Positions 8,268 through 16,016 of a DNA stretch of 16,016 bases are shown piece after piece (the first letter of the stretch is position 1; each line of letters starts with the position of its first letter). The DNA is taken from positions 1-16,016 of the forward strand of contig JAAMPI010001319.1 of the NCBI GenBank assembly GCA_013054445.1, in the 5' to 3' direction. A program made the position numbers and the translations under genes. The notes below the pieces were generated by a model. The model had not been told where the DNA came from. It saw only the letters and a program-made list of their open reading frames with translations, and did no database searches. Source of the stretch: Cudoniella acicularis (lineage: Eukaryota; Ascomycota; Leotiomycetes; Helotiales; Helotiaceae).

Positions 8268-10771
8268 TTACTTATTGTCCCCGAAATCCATCAACGAGTT
8301 GAAAAGATCTGCCTGCATTGCTGCTGCATCCATCTCCCAGCTCCCAACCCCTGCAGGCATGCTCATTCCCTCGACCATGTCTGCAGTAAAATCCAAATTA
8401 ATTCCCCTGTCATCACCTATCGTTCCCGGAGATGCGGTTATTCTACCCGCTGGATCACAAGGGGAACTGCTAGATTGGATGTTTCCGTCATGATAAGGTT
8501 GTGACGTTGATCGCGATGGCGGGCTTACTTCCTCCTGTTCGATGATTCTGACAAGTGGAGACACAAATGTAATCCAAGAAGAATCTTCGATTTCCTCTTC
8601 AATGGAAATTCCTGCCTTTAACACAAAAGTCAGCACATTCGACGGCAGCCGAAAAATCAAGATTTGTTGTCCAGTACATACCATACTCTTCGCAAGCTGC
8701 GATGACACCCGAACATTCGCCTGTAGAGCTGAGAGACCAATTCCTTCCAAATCTAGCTGAATCATATAAGATTCTACTAAAGGGTTGCTATCCTTAATAG
8801 CTGTTAAGGCGGAAAGTAGGAAGTGGGTAGAGGAGCTCGCATTATCGTCGTGAGGATCAGCTTTGGAGATCTGACTGAAGATGCGAGTAGCAAGGTAGAG
8901 GGAGAATGGAGTATACACGTTCAACTGCCATATTTAACCACGCCTAAGTAGGGATTCCTATTGAAGTGGTGAGATCACGTACCTTTGAAAGATCTGTATG
9001 GGCAATGCGCTTCATGATGGATGTTATTTCCGCTGCGGCTGTGAGGCATCTTTCTTTACTTTCAGCAATGACAGAAGTATTTACCAGCTTTTCCGCTTTA
9101 AAAATTGCAGCTTGATGAAGGCAAATAACTGCAGATTGCAGACTCATATTGAGGAAGATAGTATTTGGGTTAGATGATCCAGCAGGGAGCCTTAAGTGTG
9201 ACGGGAGATAAAGCGATATATTGAGCAGTGTATTATCGATTTTTCGGTGAGTTTTCCAGAACTCATTATTTTCATGGTCATTGTTATTATCCCCAGTAGG
9301 GCGGTGTAGGTGCTGGAAAATTTGCCCAGTTAGACTCGCCACTACAGCCACCCCGGCAAAGGATGATAGCGAAGAAGCGTTAAGAGGATCCATGGACTCC
9401 TTAAGGGATATAGCGACGCTTTCGAGATTCTGTTCAAACTGATCTTCAGTGGAAGGAAGGAAAGTTACAATCTATCCTCGAAGTCAGCGTAAACCGTTGA
9501 TGGTAATATTTATTAAAGGGGTCGAACATCTCTCTCATCGATAATCAGCGGCCATCCAGTACCAACAGCAGCCGACCTATCCATACAGAACGCCATCCAG
9601 AATGTCCGCCGCCTCTCTTCTTTCTCCCCTGAGTCTGTTGATATCGGCAGTGTTTGTTTCACATCCAGACCTAACCGATCCATTCTATGTAACCCAAGTA
9701 ATTGAGTAAACCGTGTTGCTCTGCCAGTTGTTAACCAAGCATTGGGAAACATCATCATCTTAAATTCATAAAGTCCAATTAAGATCCAAGCTTGAGCATG
9801 TCTTATGTTAATGTACTTCTGCCGTCCCGCTGTCTCGTCCATATCTGCATACTTTCGTGCTCGCAGATGGAAGTGAGATTGCATGTCTTTGTACTTTCCA
9901 GTTACGGATGCAGCTAGTGCCCACATTGCATACCGAAGAGAGACTGATGGTCGACCATTTGGAGTTAAATTCATAGCTGCAAGGAAGCGATATTGGTGTA
10001 TGATTGGGACTGAACCATGAACTTTGGTAAAGTAGATTTGATTCCTGCATGTCATCAGTATAGTACTGCTTAGGATTCAAGTCATGGGTTGTTCGCACAA
10101 CTCATCGATTGTATCTTGTGGTGGCAAGGGCTCTTGAAGCCCTAGTTCGATCATTGCCCAGGTCGAGTTATCATTTAAGAGATCGGGAACTTGGAGGAAC
10201 ATTTCGTGGTTATATTGGAATTTGGTGAATTCTGGCACTGAATCTAAGTCGTTCATCAAAGGCTTGTTGACCGAAAATGGGACTTCAGGTAGTGATTGAG
10301 ATAAATTTTCGCTGTCACTATACACACCCGGGCCGTTATTCTTGTTAGATTCAACTGACTCCTGGTTTTTGAGCAGGCCCTCCACTTGTGCTGATAGATG
10401 GAACGAGAGTCAGCCAGCCGTGGGAACGAAGGTGTCGAACAAAAAGGAAGGGTTTTAGAACCTAGTCTGTTCTCAAGTTTCTTCACGTAACCTTGTCGTG
10501 GTCCACTCTTTCGTCTGTTCTCATTGTATGTGCATTCGTGGTTTTGTCTTGTGCACCTTCCACAAGCAGGGATAGCTCCATCACATTTTATCTTCCTCCT
10601 CCTACATACTGCGCAGGCATTCACTTGTGCTGATTTGCCTTTCGCGTTTATCTCCGCAGAGTTATCGTTTTGCGAGTCGTCCTCCAATAATCTAGCCTGG
10701 GGTACTGAACTTGGCACCTTCAAGCTTGAAGACCCCTTGGGTATATCGCCTAAAGACGGTTGTGAAGACAT
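8268..10771 (-). CDS. Zn2Cys6 fungal-specific transcription factor
   Basis: Nuclear regulator with a GAL4-type zinc cluster and a fungal-specific transcription-factor domain (PF04082 type). Exons on the minus strand are 10771-10462, 10390-10099, 10044-9528, 9471-8983, 8924-8682 and 8615-8268, giving 732 residues. The zinc cluster has Cys 53, 56, 63, 70, 73 and 80, spacing C-X2-C-X6-C-X6-C-X2-C-X6-C. A basic linker and a short coiled coil across the first junction (LENRLAQVEGLLKNQ, about 100-114) follow, typical of dimerising members. The middle domain starts at IYFTKVHGSVPIIHQYRFLA (about 204-223) and includes RRRTFWMAFCMDRSAAVGTG. A later segment is DLSKLNVYTPFSLYLATRIF across another junction. 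The tail is Ser/Pro-rich, then acidic. Two donors are weak (GTTCTA at 10461, GTTCGA at 9527). The exon 2 donor could be 10101 rather than 10098, one Leu shorter. The 66-bp intron at 8616-8681 is in frame and stop-free. Targets are unknown; neighbours RTA1 and NUP are candidates by proximity only. Confidence 0.93.
8616..8681 (-). other. In-frame, stop-free intron in the Zn2Cys6 gene
   Basis: Donor GTATGT, branch point GTGCTGAC and acceptor AAAG are all good, so splicing is likely. It is 66 nt long, divisible by three, and has no stop codon. Retention would therefore insert 22 residues between positions 617 and 618 without breaking the frame. The insert is hydrophobic and unlike the flanking sequence, which favours removal in the main product. 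Confidence 0.7.
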
Positions 10772-11039
10772 TGCTGTCGATATTGTAGCCTAGCTGCCGA
10801 GTGGCGTCGAAAAAGCAGTAGCGCGGATGTCAGTACGCCTGTCAGAACCCTCTACTTGGTACAAACAACTCAAAGCAACGCGTATTTACTAGAGAATCTG
10901 CTTAGTGTGGTTGCGCGATATAGAACCCTTGAGACGCCACGAAATCGAGGATAAAGTTCGAGATTAAGGTGGTTTCAGCTGCTCACAAATATTGCGCTAT
11001 GGGCCTCTAATCCCAAACGTGATTTTACTTTCTTTTCTT
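10772..11039 (-). promoter_or_regulatory. Upstream region of the Zn2Cys6 gene
   Basis: Non-coding DNA between the ATG at 10771 and the AT-rich island. I see no clear TATA box close to the start and no gene. It should hold the promoter of the transcription-factor gene, by position only. Confidence 0.4.
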
Positions 11040-11335
11040 CGGTTGTGGCGCTTATCAATTCGCGATCGCTTATCGATTAATAAGTCGTTATATTAATTAT
11101 TTTTTTATAAATTATTATAAAAAACTGTAACTTTATATAATCATTAATGTTTAGGTCGTTAATGATATAATATTGTTTGGTAATCAAGCAAGAGGAATAA
11201 GCTTATTAAGCTACCTGTAAATTCTAGTAAGGTAAGCACCTAATTAGATAGGCCCTAAACTCTATTAGGTCACCTTCAGGTAGCCTATATATAAGGTTGT
11301 ATAATTAATATATTCTAGATTTGCTGTGGCATTAT
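11040..11335. repeat. AT-rich island with nested inverted repeats, MITE-like
   Basis: Three inverted pairs occur: TATATTAATTAT at 11089-11100 with its exact inverse at 11301-11312; GCTACCTG at 11210-11217 with CAGGTAGC at 11277-11284, enclosing ACCTAAT at 11238-11244 with ATTAGGT at 11264-11270; and ATCATTAA at 11140-11147 with TTAATGAT at 11159-11166. CGCTTATC is repeated at 11049 and 11067 around a GCGATCGC palindrome. There is no coding potential. The outer 12-bp arms could be the ends of a ~224-bp miniature inverted-repeat element, though AT-richness raises the odds of chance palindromes, and no target duplication is clear. A RIP-like or AT-drifted spacer is the alternative. It ends just beyond the NUP stop codon. 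Confidence 0.4.
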
Positions 11336-12712
11336 CTAATGCATCCACATACCCCTTCTTTCCTTCAATCCCCTCTTTTGGAAAGTGGATGGGCCGTCCA
11401 CAAAGATGCTCCCTGGCCCAAAGTCTGGTTGGCCACCTAGTGTACCGAATATATCTCCCACATAATTAGTAGCTTTAATACCCGCTGCAAACTTGCTCTT
11501 CCATTCATTCAAAATACCCTCGACGACCTTGATGCCGGCGAAATAAATGTTCTCAATAGAAGGCACATATCCCTGGTTTTCGACGAGAAGGTTATCCAGT
11601 ATAGTTTGGTTGGCATAGGGTCGATCGAAATCTGATGCTGTGCGCATGATAATGATACGGGAGAAGTCCACAAGATTATTAGTGGCGGCACGGAGGAGGG
11701 CCTCGAGAGTGGCGTTGTCTTCTTGTTGGGTAGTGCAGTAAATGCCACTGCCATTGGTAAATAGAGAGGTGGTATTTTCAAAAGCGTCAGCAAGCAAAGC
11801 TCCAGTAAAGTAGACATCTGAAGTTGCAGTGTCACAAGCTACAACGCTGGGTGCTTGGCTACCCAGAGTATATGCTACGGTTGAGGCGTAAAGAGCTCGA
11901 TAACTCATCGCATCAGCCGTGTCGTTCAGACTGGCTGTTTGGGCAAAGGAAATTGCGATTTGCCGAAGTGGTTCGTTGACTTCGAATACTTCGGTGCCGT
12001 ACAATTCGGTTGGGTATTCAGTCGGCGAAGAGCTTCCTTGAGGAAAGTATCCAGTATTCCAGTCCAGAGGCTTTTCCCTGGCATCAATTTCATATTGCAA
12101 GGCAACAGCTACGGCGTAACGGGCGAATGTTACGGACTTGGATGCTATCAGCACGAGCGAAAGCACAAAGAGGCACGTTTCTTCCACTCACACCAATTGT
12201 GGCTACCTTGGGAGAGACACCTGCAATACCAGCAATGAGAAAGTAGGTTTGTCCCAAATCGAAGAGGGATGAATAAGCTATAGCGCTAATTGTGGTTGCA
12301 GCGTTGATCTCTAATCAGTCAACTAGGATTAATCATAATCATTCGCAGCAGGATATGAAGCATCTTACCACCCTCGCCTGTTGTGACTTGGCATATTTCA
12401 TCGTTTGCCGTACAATGCGCTTGGGGAAAGAGAGGGGAAATTCCGGGGACGGTGATGTTTTGGGCCAAAACATCAAATTCTGGTATCCCGTACCATGCTT
12501 CGGCTTCCTGTGTAAACTGATTTCGAACTTAACTTGGGTTTGGGCAACGATCGTGTAAAATTGCTTACCATATTAATTATAAAAATTTTTGGGCTGATTG
12601 GTCGAGAGGCCTTTGACAGTTTCGCAGGAACATGACGAGAATCGGATGTGGTTGGAAGGGCTATAACCACAGAACTCAGGCACAGCGCGGTGAAGATAAT
12701 TGAAAGAGACAT
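11336..12712 (-). CDS. Purine nucleoside permease (NUP) family protein, secreted or surface
   Basis: Family PF06516, named after the Candida albicans purine nucleoside permease. Exons on the minus strand are 12712-12569, 12516-12369, 12310-12192 and 12136-11336 (403 residues, normal for the family). Introns are 52, 58 and 55 bp with donors GTAAGC, GTAAGA and GTGAGT and acceptors TCAG, TTAG and CAAG. The nearer CAG at 12508 was rejected because the acceptor at 12517 restores FTQEAEAWYGIPEF. The start at 12712 gives a clear signal peptide (MSLSIIFTALCLSSVVIALP). Landmarks are ITVPGISPLFPQAHC (69-83), TTGEGEINAATT (92-103), YFLIAGIAGVSPK (120-132), GSVTFARYAV (137-146), CDTATSDVYF (238-247), YCTTQQEDNATLEALLRA (270-287), DFSRIIIMRTASDFDRP (294-310) and NYVGDIFGTLGGQPDFGPGS (361-380). 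Apart from the signal peptide, no multi-helix transporter pattern is visible. Likely role is purine nucleoside acquisition outside the cell or at its surface. Confidence 0.95.
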
Positions 12713-13384
12713 GATAGGTAAACGACACTGCAAACAAGGTAAAGGTTGCGTGTAGGGTGAACCTCTGAGGACGGGGACGTAAGGTTAATGTGAGGTAAGA
12801 AATGATTTTTTAAGTCGAATTGAAGAAACCTAGGTCAATTTGCACTAACCGATCTGAGTAGTCGTCCGCATACGCAGAGTTTGATTTTCATAAGATATAC
12901 ACAAAATGGGGCTCTCGCCGCCCTCGAGCAGTCCACGAAAGGTTCCCCCGTAGAATTCCTGGGGCCCTGTTCTGGACGAATAGAAGATGCAGTGGGTAAA
13001 CGGGCCGACTGGGATGAGCAGAAGGCGCAAAATCAATATTTCAGAATTTGTATTTAGCCAAAAATGCCGCATGTTATTCTACCGGGGCCCAAAGCGGAAT
13101 AGCCCTGGTATCGCACCCTTTTAATGAAAAAAATATAGCAAGCCTTGGATGACTACAAAAAAAAAAGAGATTCTGGAAATTCTTTCTAAACGGAAGCCTC
13201 TCTAGCCTCTTGATGCCACCCGTAGAAGCATTTTAAAAGCCAAGAAATACATGGCAATATCATACAACAGCGAATTAAAAATCAATTGTGTTCCCAATTC
13301 AATGGTCTTAGCATAAATTCAACCTGGTAGCAATATTGCTCGATGGCAGTATTGTAAACACGGCATTTCTTAGAAGTCAAAATT
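12713..13384 (-). promoter_or_regulatory. Spacer upstream of NUP and downstream of the rhodopsin-domain gene
   Basis: Non-coding. It holds the NUP upstream region and the 3' end of the rhodopsin-domain gene. A 75-codon minus-strand frame at 12845-13072 has no recognisable features and is not called. A poly-A run lies near 13157-13166. I see no RNA gene or repeat. Confidence 0.4.
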
Positions 13385-14776
13385 TCAAGCAAAAGCACTA
13401 CTATTCGGCCTGAAGTCCTTGCCCCTGCTCTGCGTCGAGAAATCAATTTCAGTCGTTTTCACGATTCCTGAAGCCTTCGGAAATGCCCAGCGACCATCTT
13501 CAAGGTCATTTCCCGTACTCACATCGGTGTCTGTAGTACTCCGAAGGTTGCTTCTCGAATTGAAGCCGTGCGGTTCCTTAGGTGCTATTTCAGGTAGAGG
13601 ATACCCAGGGTTCGAAAAGGATTCCATATGAGGTTTGCCGCTAAAGTAGCTTAAGAGGGAGGAGGTTTTAAGAAATACTTCTTTCAGTAATGGTCTGATT
13701 GTAGGTAGACAGGCCGCAACGATACCGCAGATTGTTTCCATACTGCTTCATCGTCAGTTATGTGATATATTGCATATATCGCAGTTACGTTGGTAGAGAC
13801 AACTTACTCGATCCAGATATTCCAGGGCAAATCATTGTCTGAGAATATTAGCAAGTGATATATTGTTTGAGGTTGATTGAACATTTACAAGTTATATCCG
13901 CGTAATCTTCCGTGTTTGCTATGTAAGTTCGAACGATGGCGCATGCCGCTGTACTAAAGCCCATTAGTCAAATTCACCCCTAAGCTTCATATTGAAGTAC
14001 TCACAAGAGGCCTAATCCCATGAGGGAACAAATTCCAACTTTGATTCGAACACTAATTTGGACGTTCCATAGAAAAACAACTGGAAGGCCTGAAAATACG
14101 AGATCGCAGAAAGCAGACGCAACTTAAATTGAGAGTCAGTTGAGATGAATCCAGTGCGGGAATTGGATGCGGCTCTTACCTCCTTGAAATATTCCAAATG
14201 CCATTTGCTTTTTTGGCGGCCAGCAGGTGCCAGGTATCGAAGGGTCCCAGAGCTTTTGAACGGGTGTGCATTGGGCAAGTACCGTAGTGGCAGAAATGAT
14301 ATTAGCGACGATGTTGACGACGTTAACAAAGTGCAAAGTCCACCTCCATGTCCATTTTGTCTGTGTATTCACGAAAACCCGATTCATAAAAATGAAGATG
14401 GATATTTTGGTGAACATAGCGGCTAGCCCCAGAGGAAGTGATTGGACGTAGTCCCACTTGACGGCTTGGTAGATCGCATCGTCCGATGTTATGCTGTCTA
14501 TATGCTTCCCCAGCCCAAAGTGTTCGGCAGTCATTCCCATGCTTAGTCCAACCAAAGCAGTCACCTTGGGTTTTCGTTAGCCCCTACCATAAGAAAGCAG
14601 CATAAATAATTTACCGTAGCGAGCACGATAAAGAAATCATCCCAGCCCAGGTTCTTAGTAACTCTGGTACGAACATATATTCTCGCAGCGAGTGAAGTAA
14701 AAGCCAGAGCCAAAAAGATTCCCTCGATGATATTAAGGATATATCCGCGGTCGAGACTTGGATTTGGGTTTGCCAT
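13385..14776 (-). CDS. Fungal rhodopsin-domain (SAT4/PTH11-like) seven-helix membrane protein
   Basis: Integral membrane protein of the fungal rhodopsin-domain group (PF20684), which includes SAT4- and PTH11-like putative receptors. Exons on the minus strand are 14776-14615, 14564-14180, 14122-14005, 13953-13889, 13838-13808 and 13742-13385, giving 372 residues. The introns (50, 57, 51, 50 and 65 bp) have GT donors, CTAAC/CTGAC/CTAAT branch points and AG acceptors, and every phase fits. Exon 5 is only 31 bp. Family signs are LAARIYVRTRV then the GWDDFFIVLA motif (about 44-53), QSLPLGLAAMFTKISIFIF (95-113), the extracellular pair Cys153/Cys168 within CTPVQKLWDPSIPGTCW, FGIFQGVASAFCDL (177-190), MGLGLFTAACAIVRTY (217-232) and ETICGIVAACLPTIRPL (256-272). 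Seven hydrophobic segments fall near 13-32, 47-67, 97-115, 130-152, 176-200, 211-231 and 252-270. The last ~100 residues are Ser/Thr/Pro-rich and cytosolic by family topology. No CFEM domain precedes the helices, unlike classical PTH11. Ligand unknown. Confidence 0.94.
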
Positions 14777-15405
14777 ATTGGAGTACTTTATGGAACTTCG
14801 TATTTGCTTGAAGATAAAGGTGGGGCGAAAGGTTTTTCATAGTAATACGAAGTTGCATTCGCCTTTCTCAAGTTAACATTGATCGCCAATCACATGCTGG
14901 ACTTTATTGACCGGTATTTAATGCAACTCTTATTTTAAACTGGCTACCACGAAACACACCATATTCTGGGGCTGGCTAGCTTTAGAGGTCAGCCCATCCA
15001 GGGTCTTTCAAACTTGTGTGCGCCCTTGAAGGCTTATGCGTGGCGTGCTTTAGGGGTTTCGGGAGTATCGGTTGATTCCAACAGGAACATAATCCAGGCC
15101 CCAAATTTTTTCGTGTTCCTAGAAAAAGCACTCTCGCATAGTCCCTCTTCTGGATTTTTATAGTGATATATAGCCCCTGGCTGTGAGTATGTGTTTTTCA
15201 GATGTTTATATTTTTTTCTTAACGAATACATCTATTTTCAATAAAAATAAAAAATATAAACGTGACTAAAAAAAAAACTCGTCTAGAACCGCAGTCTAGT
15301 ATGGCCCGATATAAGTGCATGGCATAGCCTCCACACAATGGCCAGTCACTCTCGCATAACTTGACCCCGCCCTCAAAGCCATTCCTCAACCGCCCACCCT
15401 CTAGC
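14777..15405. promoter_or_regulatory. Upstream region of the rhodopsin-domain gene; otherwise empty
   Basis: No gene recognised. A very AT-rich patch lies at about 15205-15280, including a run of nine A. The 12-mer CACTCTCGCATA occurs at 15129-15140 and 15347-15358, 218 bp apart. Short minus-strand frames here (15034-15231, 15219-15407) have no protein-like features. The promoter of the minus-strand gene should lie in the first few hundred bases, by position only. Confidence 0.4.
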
Positions 15406-15741
15406 ATGCACCGTAATATTTGTCCTACCGTAAGCGCGGTTCATTCCTGCGGTGATTTGTTCTTACACGTTCAGCAAAATCCGAAAATGGGCACCGAGAA
15501 AATGGAAGCCAGGCAAGCAGTCATGTGGCGAAACCAACGATGTTGGTCAGTGTTATGCGGTCAGCCCCAACATTCTAGCGGCGTTGATTTGTTCTTACAT
15601 GTTCAACAAAACCTGAGGAACCGACGCCGATCAGAAATGGATGGCAGGCAGGCAGCAACGTGGCAAAACAAGCGAGGTGCGGTCAATATTATGCGGCACA
15701 GCCTAATCGATCCCAACATTGCAGCTGTGTCGAGGCCCTGA
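15406..15741 (+). CDS. Possible ORF across the tandem duplication, unrecognised
   Basis: From ATG 15406 to TGA 15739-15741 the frame encodes 111 residues and reads both repeat units in the same frame. It gives DLFLHVQQNPK in unit 1 and DLFLHVQQNLR in unit 2, then KMEARQAVMWRNQR and EMDGRQAATWQNKR. Three of the first four nucleotide differences between units are synonymous and the first length difference is three bases, which hints at past protein coding. There is no signal peptide, known domain or clear splice extension, and frame correspondence is lost near the end of the unit. It may be a relic of a coding repeat or chance; low confidence as a living gene. Confidence 0.2.
   Translation: MHRNICPTVSAVHSCGDLFLHVQQNPKMGTEKMEARQAVMWRNQRCWSVLCGQPQHSSGVDLFLHVQQNLRNRRRSEMDGRQAATWQNKRGAVNIMRHSLIDPNIAAVSRP
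15453..15725 (+). repeat. Diverged tandem duplication, two units of about 132-146 bp
   Basis: Unit 1 begins at 15453 and unit 2 at 15585, both with TGATTTGTTCTTACA. They stay alignable through AGGCAAGCAG/AGGCAGGCAG and TATGCGG to CCCAACATT at 15566-15574 and 15712-15720. The offset grows from 132 to 146 bp through small insertions. The first four differences (bases 16, 22, 28 and 30 of each unit) are all transitions. It could be an old local duplication, two degraded minisatellite units or part of a dispersed repeat. Confidence 0.75.
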
Positions 15742-16016
15742 TTCGAGGGATAAGAGGTGTGGCTTTTCACAAGAAGGGTACATATCTTATCTTGGTGAGC
15801 TGTCTTCTCAGTTTATGCTTTGCTCCAGCTTCGCTAAAATATCCCGTCTTCCTGAAACATTCGAAGGATCGGTACACGTTGCTATAATCGAAGGCACTAG
15901 TCTCTTGGAATTTCCACACTTCAACCCTGTTGCCTATTCCCATTTCACTCATCCAGGGCTCAACACACCACGGGCCCCTCATCACCCATTACTATCCTCT
16001 CACAGTCTTCTCTCAA
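15742..16016 (+). promoter_or_regulatory. Right-edge non-coding stretch, pyrimidine-rich at the end
   Basis: No gene is visible. From about 15905 the plus strand becomes C/T-rich with little G, resembling the leader before many fungal start codons, and it runs to the window edge. A plus-strand gene may start just outside; that is inference from composition only. Confidence 0.25.

Noticed and set aside
8214..8760. Plus-strand frames opposite the transcription-factor tail
   Set aside because: Mirror frames of a well-supported minus-strand coding region.
12508..12510. Nearer CAG acceptor for the first NUP intron
   Set aside because: It keeps the frame but removes the conserved FTQ before EAEAWYG; the acceptor ending at 12517 restores the family sequence.
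12845..13072. 75-codon minus-strand frame between NUP and the rhodopsin-domain gene
   Set aside because: No domain, signal peptide or splice partner; most likely chance.
1..16016. CRISPR array, tRNA, rRNA or bacterial-type operon features
   Set aside because: No regularly spaced repeats, cloverleaf or rRNA-like sequence was seen, and spliced genes show the DNA is eukaryotic.

Overview
The window looks like nuclear DNA of a filamentous ascomycete (Pezizomycotina). Five protein families common in such fungi are present. Their introns are 47-71 bp with GTRNGT-like donors, CTRAY/TACTAAT branch points and YAG or AAG acceptors, and one CDS start follows a pyrimidine-rich leader. A closer placement (possibly Leotiomycetes) is a guess from protein flavour only.

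Layout. (1) 1-3038, + strand: the C-terminal 979 residues of a Hul4-like HECT E3 ubiquitin ligase whose 5' end lies before the window. (2) 3039-6920: a gene-poor stretch. It holds a possible promoter and two-exon 5' gene fragment at about 4522-4781, running straight into a repeat-rich mobile-element relic at about 4782-6230. The relic has LTR-like ends, an 18-nt motif present three times, and two ambiguous bases. AT-rich DNA with tandem hairpins follows. (3) 6921-7969, +: a complete RTA1-family seven-helix membrane protein with 3 exons. (4) 8268-10771, -: a complete Zn2Cys6 transcription factor with 6 exons, convergent with the RTA1 gene. (5) 11040-11335: an AT-rich island with nested inverted repeats, resembling a MITE, that ends about 23 bp from the next stop codon. 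(6) 11336-12712, -: a complete 'purine nucleoside permease' (NUP) family protein with 4 exons and a signal peptide. (7) 13385-14776, -: a complete fungal rhodopsin-domain (SAT4/PTH11-like) seven-helix protein with 6 exons. (8) 14777-16016: its upstream region, then a diverged tandem duplication at 15453-15725 and a pyrimidine-rich stretch at the right edge that may lead a gene beyond the window.

The four genes from 6921 to 14776 (RTA1 protein, Zn2Cys6 regulator, NUP protein, rhodopsin-domain protein) read as an accessory neighbourhood for environmental sensing and membrane or nutrient functions, separated from the conserved HECT gene by transposon debris. No biosynthetic backbone enzyme is present, so calling it a functional cluster is only inference. 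All splice models were built by eye by joining reading frames. Each multi-exon model stays in frame and restores family motifs across its junctions.
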